A stretch of 64,000 nt of DNA from Hymenobacter algoricola (GTDB lineage Bacteria > Bacteroidota > Bacteroidia > Cytophagales > Hymenobacteraceae): contig NZ_BAABDH010000110.1 of NCBI RefSeq assembly GCF_039539525.1, positions 1 through 64,000 on the forward strand, given 5' to 3'. This document shows, one piece after another, positions 45,250 to 52,398 of this stretch. Both the position numbers and the translations under genes were made by a program. Under the pieces are notes generated by a model. It had not been told where the DNA came from. It saw only the letters and a program-made list of their open reading frames with translations, and ran no database searches. Each line of letters starts with the position of its first letter. Position 1 is the stretch's first letter.

Positions 45250-45696
45250 TTAATAGCTGAAATACTTTGGTTTCAGTCGTTGCACAACGTAAGGCGGCAG
45301 GATTTTCGATTTTTCATACAGGACCACTACCTGCTCTTCTTTGGTTTTGCTGAAACGAGTCAACTTGCCAATCCCTATTCCGGCCGGGACTCCGCCAAAT
45401 AGCCCGACCCCTACTAGTGTGCCCGCAGTTGTACTGCTGAATCCGTCAGCCGTGGCATTGCTGTTGGCCGCCACAGAGGTAATACGTAAAGCAAAGGCAC
45501 TGCCAATAGCCGTCCATATCCACCCGCCGGTGCGATGCTTGCTAAAAATATGATGGATAGCCTGAACGGTATCAGCGCGTGAGGCGGTCAGAGCTGGGGT
45601 GGAAGACGCACTGGCGACAGCACTGGTACGTTGTTGCGCATCGGAGCTACTACTGGCACCTAGTACCAAGACAAGGAAGAGGATTTTTTTTAGCAT
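45250..45696 (-). CDS. Small secreted/membrane hypothetical protein, paralogue of the gene at 50740
   Basis: A 148-aa protein with an N-terminal signal (MLKKILFLVLVLGASSSSDAQ). The core shared with the gene at 50740 is IHHIFSKHRTGG, then a hydrophobic glycine-rich stretch (VGVGLFGGVPAGIGIGKLTRF), then SKTKEEQVVVLYEKSKILPPYVVQRLK. The hydrophobic segments may lie in a membrane. I do not recognise the family; it is recurrent in this genome, as two copies in 6 kb show. Confidence 0.65.
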   Translation of the reverse strand: MLKKILFLVLVLGASSSSDAQQRTSAVASASSTPALTASRADTVQAIHHIFSKHRTGGWIWTAIGSAFALRITSVAANSNATADGFSSTTAGTLVGVGLFGGVPAGIGIGKLTRFSKTKEEQVVVLYEKSKILPPYVVQRLKPKYFSY

Positions 45697-46199
45697 AAGG
45701 AAGGCCTTTCAGCAAGGCAGGCCGTTGTGCAAGTAAATTGAGGTTGTAAACACGGTACTATTCGCAGCAAAGCTACTCAACAGTACAATCCCACTGGCGT
45801 TGGCTTGTTCCGTTTTTTCGCTGTTCAACCGTATCTGATGGGTCCAAGGCCTGCGCTACTCCACCTGCCGCCTCAATAGGCGCCCCCACCACTAGCGCGA
45901 GTTTAGCGGAGCGTAACTCGTGACCAGCCCATGATGTGGAGGCTGCGCCTCCACTGCCGCCACACGGCAAGCCGGAACCACGCCGCCCAATGATGCAGGC
46001 GCAAGTCGTTCCGTTGCGAGGCGCAGCCTCGCCCGATGATCCGGCACGAGTTACGCTGCGCTAAACTCGCGCCAGTACGCACCACCTACGCCGCTTGCGG
46101 TGGCAGCCGGGGCGCAGGGGCGGGGGTGGCAGTTAGCCCTTAGCGTTGGTTCATCGTATCTTAGATGGGCAAACGCCTAATGAAGCACGCTGCGATACT
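45697..46199. other. Gene-poor region with repeat element, upstream of the zeta-like pair
   Basis: No gene is supported. The region carries the palindromic element at 45895-46073 and, at 45858-45881, a short match (CTCCACCTGCCGCCTCA) to 47409-47429. Confidence 0.5.
45895..46073. repeat. Palindromic dispersed element, copy 2
   Basis: The left arm GCGCGAGTTTAGCGGAGCG, with TAACTCGTGACC and GGAGGCTGCGCCTCC, faces a right arm whose reverse complement reads GGCGCGAGTTTAGCGCAGCG, TAACTCGTGCC and GAGGCTGCGCCTCG. Overall it is an imperfect inverted repeat of about 180 bp, the same family as at 40700. Confidence 0.75.
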
Positions 46200-46397
46200 A
46201 TGAAAAAGACCGAAGATATACCCGCCAAAGTGTTGCAAGCAGCTACGCGGCAAGCATCGTTGCGGGCCGTAAGCGAGAGCCGGGCGCTGGGCCTCACTGT
46301 GACGGTATACGAAAACGGCAAACTGGTGCGGATTCATGCCAACGGGCAGCGCGAAGTAGTGGTAGACCAGTACCAGAATCATAGCCGCAAGGCCTGA
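46200..46397 (+). CDS. Small antitoxin-like partner of the zeta-type kinase
   Basis: A 65-aa protein from the ATG at 46200. It begins MKKTEDIPAKVLQAATRQASLRAV (helical), then a beta-hairpin-like part LTVTVYENGKLVRIHANGQREVVV and a short basic tail. The stop overlaps the start of the zeta-like gene by one base (TGATG), so the two are co-translated. The role as antitoxin is inferred from size, order and partner. It is not obviously related to the classical epsilon antitoxin. Confidence 0.68.
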   Translation: MKKTEDIPAKVLQAATRQASLRAVSESRALGLTVTVYENGKLVRIHANGQREVVVDQYQNHSRKA

Positions 46398-47131
46398 TGA
46401 TGACAACTGCTGCCACGCCCCGACTGCGCCTGTTTGCGGGCCCCAATGGCTCGGGCAAATCGGCACTGCTGGATGAATTGCGCGGGCAGTTCAATCTGGG
46501 CGTTTATGTGAATGCCGATGAGATTGAGAAGCAACTGGTCCGGCAGCGGTTTCTACACTTGTCCGATTACCAGTTGGCCGCAACGCAAGCCGATTTCGTA
46601 GCGTTTTTGGCGGGCGGGAAAACGGCCGTGGGAGCGCAAACTAGCCAGGAAATAGGGCTGCATGTTGCCGAAAATATCGTGGTCATGCAGCCGGAAGCGG
46701 CCGTAAATTCTTACGTGGCGGCCACGGTGGCCGACTTTCTACGGCATCAATTGCTGGCGGCCCGGCTTAGCTTCACGTTTGAGTCGGTCATGTCGCACCG
46801 GTCGAAGCTGGAGTTTTTGCAGCTGGCGGCCGCCAAGGGCTACCGCACTTACCTCTATTACATTGCTACGGAAACCCCGGCCGTAAATGTGGACCGGGTA
46901 AGCAACCGGGTGAGCAAAGGCGGGCACGGCGTTTCGACGGAGAAGATTGTGAGTCGATATGCGAAAAGCCTGGACCTATTGGTCGAAACCATGCAGCAGG
47001 TAAGCCGGGCGTATCTGTTCGATAATTCGGGCGCGTGCATCTGGTGGTTTGCCGAATACGAACCGGATAAATTGACGACGATTGGACAGGAGATACCAGA
47101 ATGGTTTCGGCGAACTTGGATGGAAACCTGA
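46397..47131 (+). CDS. Zeta-toxin-like P-loop kinase
   Basis: A 244-aa protein with Walker A GPNGSGKSALL (Lys21), NADEIEKQLV after the first strand, the FTFESVMSHRSKLEFL block and the YLYYIATETPAVNVDRVSNRVSKGGHGVSTEKIVSRYAKSL block. This combination defines the zeta-like group of P-loop kinases, whose studied members phosphorylate UDP-N-acetylglucosamine. It is coupled to a small upstream gene as a toxin-antitoxin pair. A second ATG three bases downstream is possible. It lies beside the palindromic element at 45895. Confidence 0.87.
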   Translation: MMTTAATPRLRLFAGPNGSGKSALLDELRGQFNLGVYVNADEIEKQLVRQRFLHLSDYQLAATQADFVAFLAGGKTAVGAQTSQEIGLHVAENIVVMQPEAAVNSYVAATVADFLRHQLLAARLSFTFESVMSHRSKLEFLQLAAAKGYRTYLYYIATETPAVNVDRVSNRVSKGGHGVSTEKIVSRYAKSLDLLVETMQQVSRAYLFDNSGACIWWFAEYEPDKLTTIGQEIPEWFRRTWMET

Positions 47132-47179
47132 TGACACTGCCGCTACCCCCGCCGCGCCCAGTGGCGGCCGGGGCGCAGG

Positions 47180-47266
47180 TTGTACAAGAATAAGCAGGTT
47201 TTGAAAAATCCTTGTACAGAGCCACCTGGCAACTTGTACAAGAGTAAATCGATTTTCGAAAACACT
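47180..47266. repeat. Direct repeat with TTGTACAA palindromes
   Basis: TTGTACAAGAATAAG at 47180 and TTGTACAAGAGTAAA at 47234 head two imperfect copies about 54 bases apart (with GGTTTTGAAAA and GATTTTCGAAAA). A third CTTGTACAG lies between them. The block sits between two convergent genes. Confidence 0.55.
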
Positions 47267-47329
47267 GGTGCAAGATGCTGGCGGCCGAGTTGAGTCTACT
47301 TGGGGCTGTCCAGGAAGTCAACAGGCCGT

Positions 47330-47363
47330 CATGCTCTATCTGGCGTCCGCGAAGTCGAAGCAT
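47330..47363. repeat. Dispersed 34-bp intergenic repeat, copy B
   Basis: This is the second copy of the unit at 39812-39845, 31 of 34 bases identical, with hairpin-forming ends. Confidence 0.7.
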
Positions 47364-47424
47364 GACGCTCTGATTGATTCTGGCAACTTCCTAAACAGCC
47401 TCTACCCCTGCTCCACCTGCCGCC

Positions 47425-47763
47425 TCAGTAGGCACGCAACGACTCATAGAAGATGTAGGCGTTCAGCAGCATGAACAGAAACGACGGCAGCGACAGCCAG
47501 AAGCCATCCTTTATCTTGACTCGGACGCCAAAGCCCAGCAGCATCAATAGGGCCAGGCCGCCGGACGCCACCGACAGAATCAGCGGAACCCTCAGGCCTA
47601 CCACCAGGCCCACGGCGCCAAGAATCTCCAGTACGGCAGTCAGCGGGCCGAATTTGGCCAGGCCGTAGCGCTTAAACTCGTCTTTGAGCTTTTGGGAAGT
47701 GAAGTAGCTGATTCCGTAGAACAGAAACGAGAGGGCCGAAAGCCCGATCAGGATAGTCGTCAT
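47425..47763 (-). CDS. DoxX-like membrane protein
   Basis: A 112-aa protein from the ATG at 47763 (MTTILIGLSALSFLFYGISYF); the longer open frame upstream lies over the next gene and lacks character. It has four hydrophobic helices, with FKRYGLAKFGPLTAVLEILGAVGLVVGL as the DoxX-like core. It lies five bases after the upstream homologue on the same strand, forming a two-gene operon. DoxX-like proteins are small quinone- or redox-linked membrane proteins; the specific role here is unknown. Confidence 0.78.
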   Translation of the reverse strand: MTTILIGLSALSFLFYGISYFTSQKLKDEFKRYGLAKFGPLTAVLEILGAVGLVVGLRVPLILSVASGGLALLMLLGFGVRVKIKDGFWLSLPSFLFMLLNAYIFYESLRAY

Positions 47764-47768
47764 TAAGC

Positions 47769-48119
47769 TTAGGCGGTAATCAGGCCCGCATGGGCGGCGG
47801 CGACGAACAGCGACAGCGCCAGCAGCAGCAGGGAAGGCACGTACTTGTGCCAGGGGTTTTTCACTTTGATATGGGCAGCCTGGGCGCACAGCATCAGAAA
47901 GGCCATCAGCAGGGCCGGAACCAGCACCAGGGCCGGAAACCAGATACCCGCCACCAACAGGGTTGCCAGCGCTATTTTGGCGGCTCCCACCAGGTTGCGA
48001 ACCAGGTCCGGCAGCCCGTACTGCTTGAATTCCTTGACAATGTTATCGAACCGAAATACCCAGACGACAACTATCGAAAAAGCAATAACCAGCTGCGCAA
48101 GGACGACTCCTGTGTTCAT
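47769..48119 (-). CDS. DoxX-like membrane protein, paralogue
   Basis: A 116-aa protein homologous to the downstream gene, sharing EFKQYGLPDLVRNLVGAAKIALATLLVAGIW and KNPWHKYVPSLLLLALS. Four transmembrane segments are visible. The two genes probably arose by tandem duplication and may form a heteromeric membrane unit. The ATG at 48119 opens directly into the first hydrophobic helix (MNTGVVLAQLVIAFSIVVVWV). Confidence 0.78.
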   Translation of the reverse strand: MNTGVVLAQLVIAFSIVVVWVFRFDNIVKEFKQYGLPDLVRNLVGAAKIALATLLVAGIWFPALVLVPALLMAFLMLCAQAAHIKVKNPWHKYVPSLLLLALSLFVAAAHAGLITA

Positions 48120-48693
48120 GTAGGCGTGATGTTACACTGCTGAAAAAAACCAGAAGCCTACCCGTAGGCTCTTCGCCGGCAGGCCCGCTGACGCGTTTGG
48201 GCGCATGATCAGTCGGCCTTTCCCAAAAAAGCGGGCCGCTCATAAGTAGCTGGTAACCGCTGCGGGCAGCAACAAGTTTTGTGCAGCGCACACCCTCCGG
48301 TAGTGGCGCGAGACGAAAGGCTCCCCTTATAGTCGCTCAGCAGAACTTTACCGGGTCAGCACCAGTGGCTGCGCTACCGTGCCGGCAGCCCGACCCGGAC
48401 CGTGTGGACAGTAAGTGAAGGAAACGTAATGCCGAGCAGACGGCGGCCTCTGGCGCGTCCTGGCAATCAGAATACGGCAGCCGTAGCAGCACGCGGCGTG
48501 AGGAAAGACGCGGTGGTAAAAGCCGTGCCCGCAGACGGCGGCAGCTGCTTCAAGAACGTGGAGCTGCCCGCCGTGGGGTTAGCCTTCCGCAGTAGCCCTA
48601 AAAGCCTCGCTGCCGTTGTGCCGGTGGGGCTTTTTTTGTGTAAACTTGGCTTGATCTGGTAAGCTCCTGATTCACCCGTTTTATACCTCCTCC
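48120..48693. other. Intergenic region with a decayed clpB end
   Basis: There is no intact gene in these 574 bases. The notable content is the clpB-like remnant and terminator at 48498-48640; nothing else is recognised between 48120 and 48497. Confidence 0.5.
48498..48640 (+). pseudogene. Remnant of the clpB 3' end with its terminator
   Basis: The frame from 48498 reads VRKDAVVKAVPADGG...FKNVELPAVG, against VSKDAVVEAVLEDGG...FNNVEIPAVG at the end of clpB. The DNA similarity continues through GGGGTTAGCCTTCC (clpB: GGGGTAAGCCTTCC; the stop is lost) to a hairpin AAAAGCCTCGCTG...GGTGGGGCTTTTTTT that corresponds to the clpB terminator. No other part of clpB is visible. Confidence 0.85.
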
Positions 48694-49917
48694 ATGGCTT
48701 CCGACGACGATATTCTACCCCAGGACGACAGCGCAGACGACGACAGGCTGCCCTTTACCACCTACCATCAGGAAGAGGCCGACCGGCTCCAGGCCGAAGC
48801 CGACACCGCCGCTGTCGTGGCAGCCGACGTACTGCAGAACGCCCGCTACGACGAGTTTTTCGCCCCGTATCAGCCCAAAGTACGCGAAGATTTTGCGCGC
48901 CACTACGTCATGACCCGGCAACGCTGGATGGATGTTGGCCAAGCCGATGAGGAGCAGCCCAACCGGCGGCTCACCATCCACACCAAAGAGGCCTACGTGG
49001 CCCTGTGGGCCATCCAGCAGAAAAAGCTGTTTGACCTGCAATGTCAGTGGCGGGCCGAAGAGGTAACCGACATACCCGGCGTCGTTATCACCAATGATTT
49101 CGACACGCTCAGCGCGGCCATCGAAAACAGCCCCGCGCTGTCCCCCATTACGGCCGAGGAATTTGCCCTGTACCTGGAATGGGTGCAGCAGGCCGACTAC
49201 GCCCGCGACCTCAACGACCGGCACGATGGGCGCTTTGTCTGGCAGAATCACCGCTTCCTTCGGGAGGCCCTGGCCCCGGATGCGCCCCCGCTCCAAGCCC
49301 GTCCCGTGGCCACGCTCAAGGCTGTGTCCGACTGGTACCGGTTCCACAATGCGCGCACTGGTCACGACCGGCTGCTGTACCTACCGGACGTTCGGGGCAC
49401 CAAGGAAGAGCGGTACTGGGACGCGTGGCGCGAAGGGCTGCGCGAGCAGGAAGCCATTGCCCAGGCCGCCGGTACCGCGCCCGATCCGCGCCCCAGCTAC
49501 CTGCCGCCGGAAGAGCACCGCACCCTGGCCACCGAGTTTGCCGGCCGTTTTGAGCCGGCCCGTCTCAACCGCTGGCGCGAGGCCACCGAGCTGCTCCGCC
49601 CACCCATGTCGGAACAGGACCGCGAGCTGCAGATGATAACCCACTTCCTGCTCTCCACCTGGGAGCCGGTAGCCGTGGAGGGCAGCCCCGACTGGCGCGA
49701 AGCCACGCGGCAGGCCTACTACGCGTACTGCCACCGGCAGCTGCTGGAGCAGCTGCCGGTAGTCTACCAGGAGTATCTGCAGCGCCAAAGCTGGGGCATC
49801 GCCCAACCCGACCGGCTGGATTGGGACCTCAGCCATCACAACATGGCTCAGTATTACCGGGGTTGGCTGCTCGATGGCCGGGCGCGGCTGGGCGAGCCGG
49901 AGGATTTCGACTTTTGA
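48694..49917 (+). CDS. Conserved-looking hypothetical protein, acidic N-terminus
   Basis: A 407-aa cytoplasmic-type protein without signal or membrane segments. It starts with a very acidic stretch (MASDDDILPQDDSADDD) and continues as a helical protein rich in Trp, Tyr and Arg (RHYVMTRQRWMDVGQADE, ALYLEWVQQADYARDLNDRH, WREATRQAYYAYCHRQLLEQL). There is no recognisable catalytic motif. The clpB-end remnant and its old terminator lie just upstream. I do not recognise the family and assign no function. Confidence 0.7.
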   Translation: MASDDDILPQDDSADDDRLPFTTYHQEEADRLQAEADTAAVVAADVLQNARYDEFFAPYQPKVREDFARHYVMTRQRWMDVGQADEEQPNRRLTIHTKEAYVALWAIQQKKLFDLQCQWRAEEVTDIPGVVITNDFDTLSAAIENSPALSPITAEEFALYLEWVQQADYARDLNDRHDGRFVWQNHRFLREALAPDAPPLQARPVATLKAVSDWYRFHNARTGHDRLLYLPDVRGTKEERYWDAWREGLREQEAIAQAAGTAPDPRPSYLPPEEHRTLATEFAGRFEPARLNRWREATELLRPPMSEQDRELQMITHFLLSTWEPVAVEGSPDWREATRQAYYAYCHRQLLEQLPVVYQEYLQRQSWGIAQPDRLDWDLSHHNMAQYYRGWLLDGRARLGEPEDFDF

Positions 49918-50123
49918 GAACATAGCCGCCTGCTTGGCAGCAGCACGGACCCCGCTGCCTGGCAGGCCCGCGCACCCCGACTGACACGCTGCAGGGTAAT
50001 TCCTGGAAAAAAAGGTGTCGTTCTAGGGCGCCCCGCTGCCGCACGACGCGTAGCTGGGTCAGGTGTCACCCCGCCGCTGCCGTCCAGGAGCTGGTTTCCA
50101 TCCTTTCCTGCACTTCCTGCTCC

Positions 50124-50438
50124 ATGAAAAAGCTACTGCCAACCCTGCTGCTCAGCGCTGGCCTGGGCCTCTCTGCCGCCCAAGCCCAAACGACGGGTAA
50201 AACTGCCGTAGTGCGGCTGTTTGAAACATCGGGCCGGTCGTTTATCAGCTATGGGGAAGCCAAAACCGAGCAGCTGCCCCTGGAGGGCACCACGAGCAAA
50301 AAGCAGCAGCAGCTCAACACCGAGCAGATCCAGCGCCTTGTCGACCGGTTGTACGCGGAAGGGTACCACTTGGTCAGCAGCTTCAGTGGAGGTGAGCCCA
50401 CCGAGCCAGTCACCACCCTGGTGTTTCGCAAAGAGTAG
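50124..50438 (+). CDS. Small secreted hypothetical protein
   Basis: A 104-aa protein with a signal peptide ending near AQAQ (residue 21). The mature part is a small alpha/beta domain: TAVVRLFETSGRSFISYGEAKTEQL, then QIQRLVDRLYAEGYHLVSSFSGG and TLVFRKE. The LYAEGYHLVSS...TTLVFRK pattern resembles small DUF4177-like domains. The role is unknown and no operon partner is seen. Confidence 0.65.
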   Translation: MKKLLPTLLLSAGLGLSAAQAQTTGKTAVVRLFETSGRSFISYGEAKTEQLPLEGTTSKKQQQLNTEQIQRLVDRLYAEGYHLVSSFSGGEPTEPVTTLVFRKE

Positions 50439-50739
50439 ACAGGCGGCCGCGCGCCGCGCGCCGGCCGGAATTGCGTTGACCCCGTTCCGGCCACCGCTCG
50501 TATAGCCTTGGATTTCAAATTTTTACTGCGCGCTGATATCCTTTACTGCTTTCCTGACTCCAACCAAACGGCACCACAGCACCCGCCATCCGGGCTTACT
50601 CCAACACCTTTGGCCAGGCTTTCGGCACCACGGCTAATGGCGACGGTTCCGCATTGTGAAGCAGTAAGACATCCACAGTTCTCGTAAAAAAGCTCTGGCC
50701 GGATTTGGCCAGGGCTTTTTTGGTGCAACGGGCTGGGCT
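50439..50739. other. Intergenic region, possible decayed secreted-protein end
   Basis: No gene is supported. The short stretch RRFRIVKQ-stop at about 50641-50667 resembles the final residues of T9SS sorting domains, directly before a terminator, but too little remains to call it. Confidence 0.3.
50686..50721. terminator. Terminator upstream of the convergent gene at 50740
   Basis: AAAAAAGCTCTGGCC (50686-50700) pairs with GGCCAGGGCTTTTTT (50707-50721) with one G-T pair. It may serve the minus-strand gene that ends at 50740. Confidence 0.75.
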
Positions 50740-51198
50740 TTAGAAGTGCTTCGCCTTCAACCGCCGCCGGATGGCTTTGGGCAGGGGCTTGCCTTGGTCG
50801 TAATCTTTAACAATGACGGCCTCTTTTGCCTTGGTAAACCGCGCCAGCTTGCCCACCCCGATACCATCGAGCAGCAGCCCGATTCCAACCCCGGTAGCAA
50901 TGGCCCCGCCGCTGGGGCTGTTGTCGATGGTGATGGGGCCGCCCCCGGTGGAAACCGTGGTGCGGCTGGCGCTGGAGGCCACCACGCGAATGGCAAAGAC
51001 CGTCCCTGCAACGGTGTAGATAACGCCTCCGGTGCGGCGTTTGGCAAACAGCCGGTGTAGGGCCGCGGCACTGTCGGCCTTAAGCGACGGTGCCACGCTG
51101 CCCGCCGGAGCCGCCACCGGGGCGGCGGCCGGCTGGGCCTGCGCACCCAGGCCAGTAGGGAGTAGCAGCAGGATGATCAAAAGGTATTTCTGCATCAT
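50740..51198 (-). CDS. Small secreted/membrane hypothetical protein, paralogue of the gene at 45250
   Basis: A 152-aa protein from the ATG at 51198 (a second ATG follows directly; the longer frame has no signal). The signal MMQKYLLIILLLLPTGLGAQAQ precedes an Ala/Pro-rich linker. Then come the shared core LHRLFAKRRTGG, a hydrophobic glycine-rich segment (GVGIGLLLDGIGVGKLARF) and KAKEAVIVKDYDQGKPLPKAIRRRLKAKHF. The family is unknown; the pair suggests a lineage-specific expansion. Confidence 0.65.
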   Translation of the reverse strand: MMQKYLLIILLLLPTGLGAQAQPAAAPVAAPAGSVAPSLKADSAAALHRLFAKRRTGGVIYTVAGTVFAIRVVASSASRTTVSTGGGPITIDNSPSGGAIATGVGIGLLLDGIGVGKLARFTKAKEAVIVKDYDQGKPLPKAIRRRLKAKHF

Positions 51199-51292
51199 GC
51201 AATCAGGAATAAAGGCAGAATATTCCCGCAAGCTACGCTTCCTGTTTCTCAGCATCAGCCGTCTTACTCGCGCTGCTGCCTAGCTTTGCCCC

Positions 51293-51892
51293 ATGTCCGT
51301 TTTTCAGATCTACCTCCAGCTCGGCTTCTTCCACATCTTCAACCTGCGGGCCTACGACCACCTCGTGTTTCTGCTGGCGTTGTGCGCGCCCTACGTAGCC
51401 GCCGACTGGCGCCGGGTGCTGGCCCTGGTCACCAGCTTCACCGTGGGCCACTCCATCACGCTGGCGCTGGCCACGCTGGGGTTTGTCGACTACAGCCCCC
51501 AGCTCATTGAGGCGCTGATTCCGGTTACCATCCTGCTTACCTGCGCCCTGAACCTGGGCCAGGCGGGCCCGCCGCAACCAATGCCGCCGCGGCGGGCCCT
51601 GGTGCTGGCGCTGCCCAACCTGCTGGCGGCCTTGTTCGGGCTGATTCACGGCCTGGGCTTTTCCAGCTACCTGCGCGGGCTGCTGGGGCACCGGAGCCGG
51701 CCAATGGCGGAGTTGCTGGCCTTCAACGTGGGCGTGGAGCTGGGCCAGCTGCTGATTGTGGCCCTTATTCTGCTGCTGGGCCTGCTGGTGCTGCGCGGCC
51801 TGCGCGCCGCCCGCCGCGACTGGGTGCTGGTGGTGAGCGGGGCGGCCGGCGGCATTGCGGCAGTGTTGCTGCTGCAAAGCCTGAGGGCCTGA
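51293..51892 (+). CDS. HupE/UreJ-like membrane protein
   Basis: A 199-aa protein with about six transmembrane helices. The motifs GFFHIFNLRAYDHLVFLLALC, SFTVGHSITLALATLG, GLIHGLGFSSYLRGLL and FNVGVELGQLLIVAL are those of the HupE/UreJ_2 family, with the conserved His residues in DH, GHS and HG. Family members are thought to move nickel or cobalt, but many copies in Bacteroidota lie without urease or hydrogenase, as here. TAGCTTTG at 51281-51288 fits the -7 element TAnnTTTG directly upstream, though it is close to the start codon. Confidence 0.87.
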   Translation: MSVFQIYLQLGFFHIFNLRAYDHLVFLLALCAPYVAADWRRVLALVTSFTVGHSITLALATLGFVDYSPQLIEALIPVTILLTCALNLGQAGPPQPMPPRRALVLALPNLLAALFGLIHGLGFSSYLRGLLGHRSRPMAELLAFNVGVELGQLLIVALILLLGLLVLRGLRAARRDWVLVVSGAAGGIAAVLLLQSLRA

Positions 51893-51945
51893 GCAGGCAG
51901 CACCAACCGGCGGGCAGCCGCCCCCCAGCCGGCGTGCCGGGTCCG

Positions 51946-52380
51946 TCAGAGCGTATCGGCAGCGGGGTCGTGAGAGGGCAGCTGCCGCTGAAAATGCAGC
52001 TGCAGAATGCTGTTTATCTTCTCCTGAGTCAGGGGCTTGCTCACCAGCCCGGCAATATTGAGCTCGTCGAGGCGGCCCAGGTCGCGGGCATCCATGGTGG
52101 TCGTGAGCATGATGATAACCGTGGCCGCATGCCGGGCCCGCGACGTCTGCTGGTAGGCCTCCAGAAACTGGATGCCGTTGAGACCGGGCATGTTCACGTC
52201 GAGCAGGATCAGGGCGGGCTCGGCGGGGCCGGCGGTGTTTTCCAGCAGCGCCAGGGCCTGGGTACCATTCTCGGCGATGAGCACCTGCTCGGTGACGTTC
52301 AGGCTCTTAAGCAGCAGCTCGTTCAGGAAGTTGTTGGTCGAGTCGTCGTCTACTAGCAGTACACTGGATAGCTTTTCCAT
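51946..52380 (-). CDS. CheY-like response regulator
   Basis: A 144-aa single receiver domain: acidic pocket Asp11-13 in VLLVDDDS, phospho-acceptor Asp61 in LLDVNMPG, the switch Thr in IIMLTTT and the Lys in VSKPL. There is no output domain, so it may act by protein contact or phosphotransfer. It lies 18 bases downstream of the PAS histidine kinase gene on the same strand and is its likely partner. Confidence 0.93.
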   Translation of the reverse strand: MEKLSSVLLVDDDSTNNFLNELLLKSLNVTEQVLIAENGTQALALLENTAGPAEPALILLDVNMPGLNGIQFLEAYQQTSRARHAATVIIMLTTTMDARDLGRLDELNIAGLVSKPLTQEKINSILQLHFQRQLPSHDPAADTL

Positions 52381-52398
52381 AAGGCAGATTGAGCGGGA

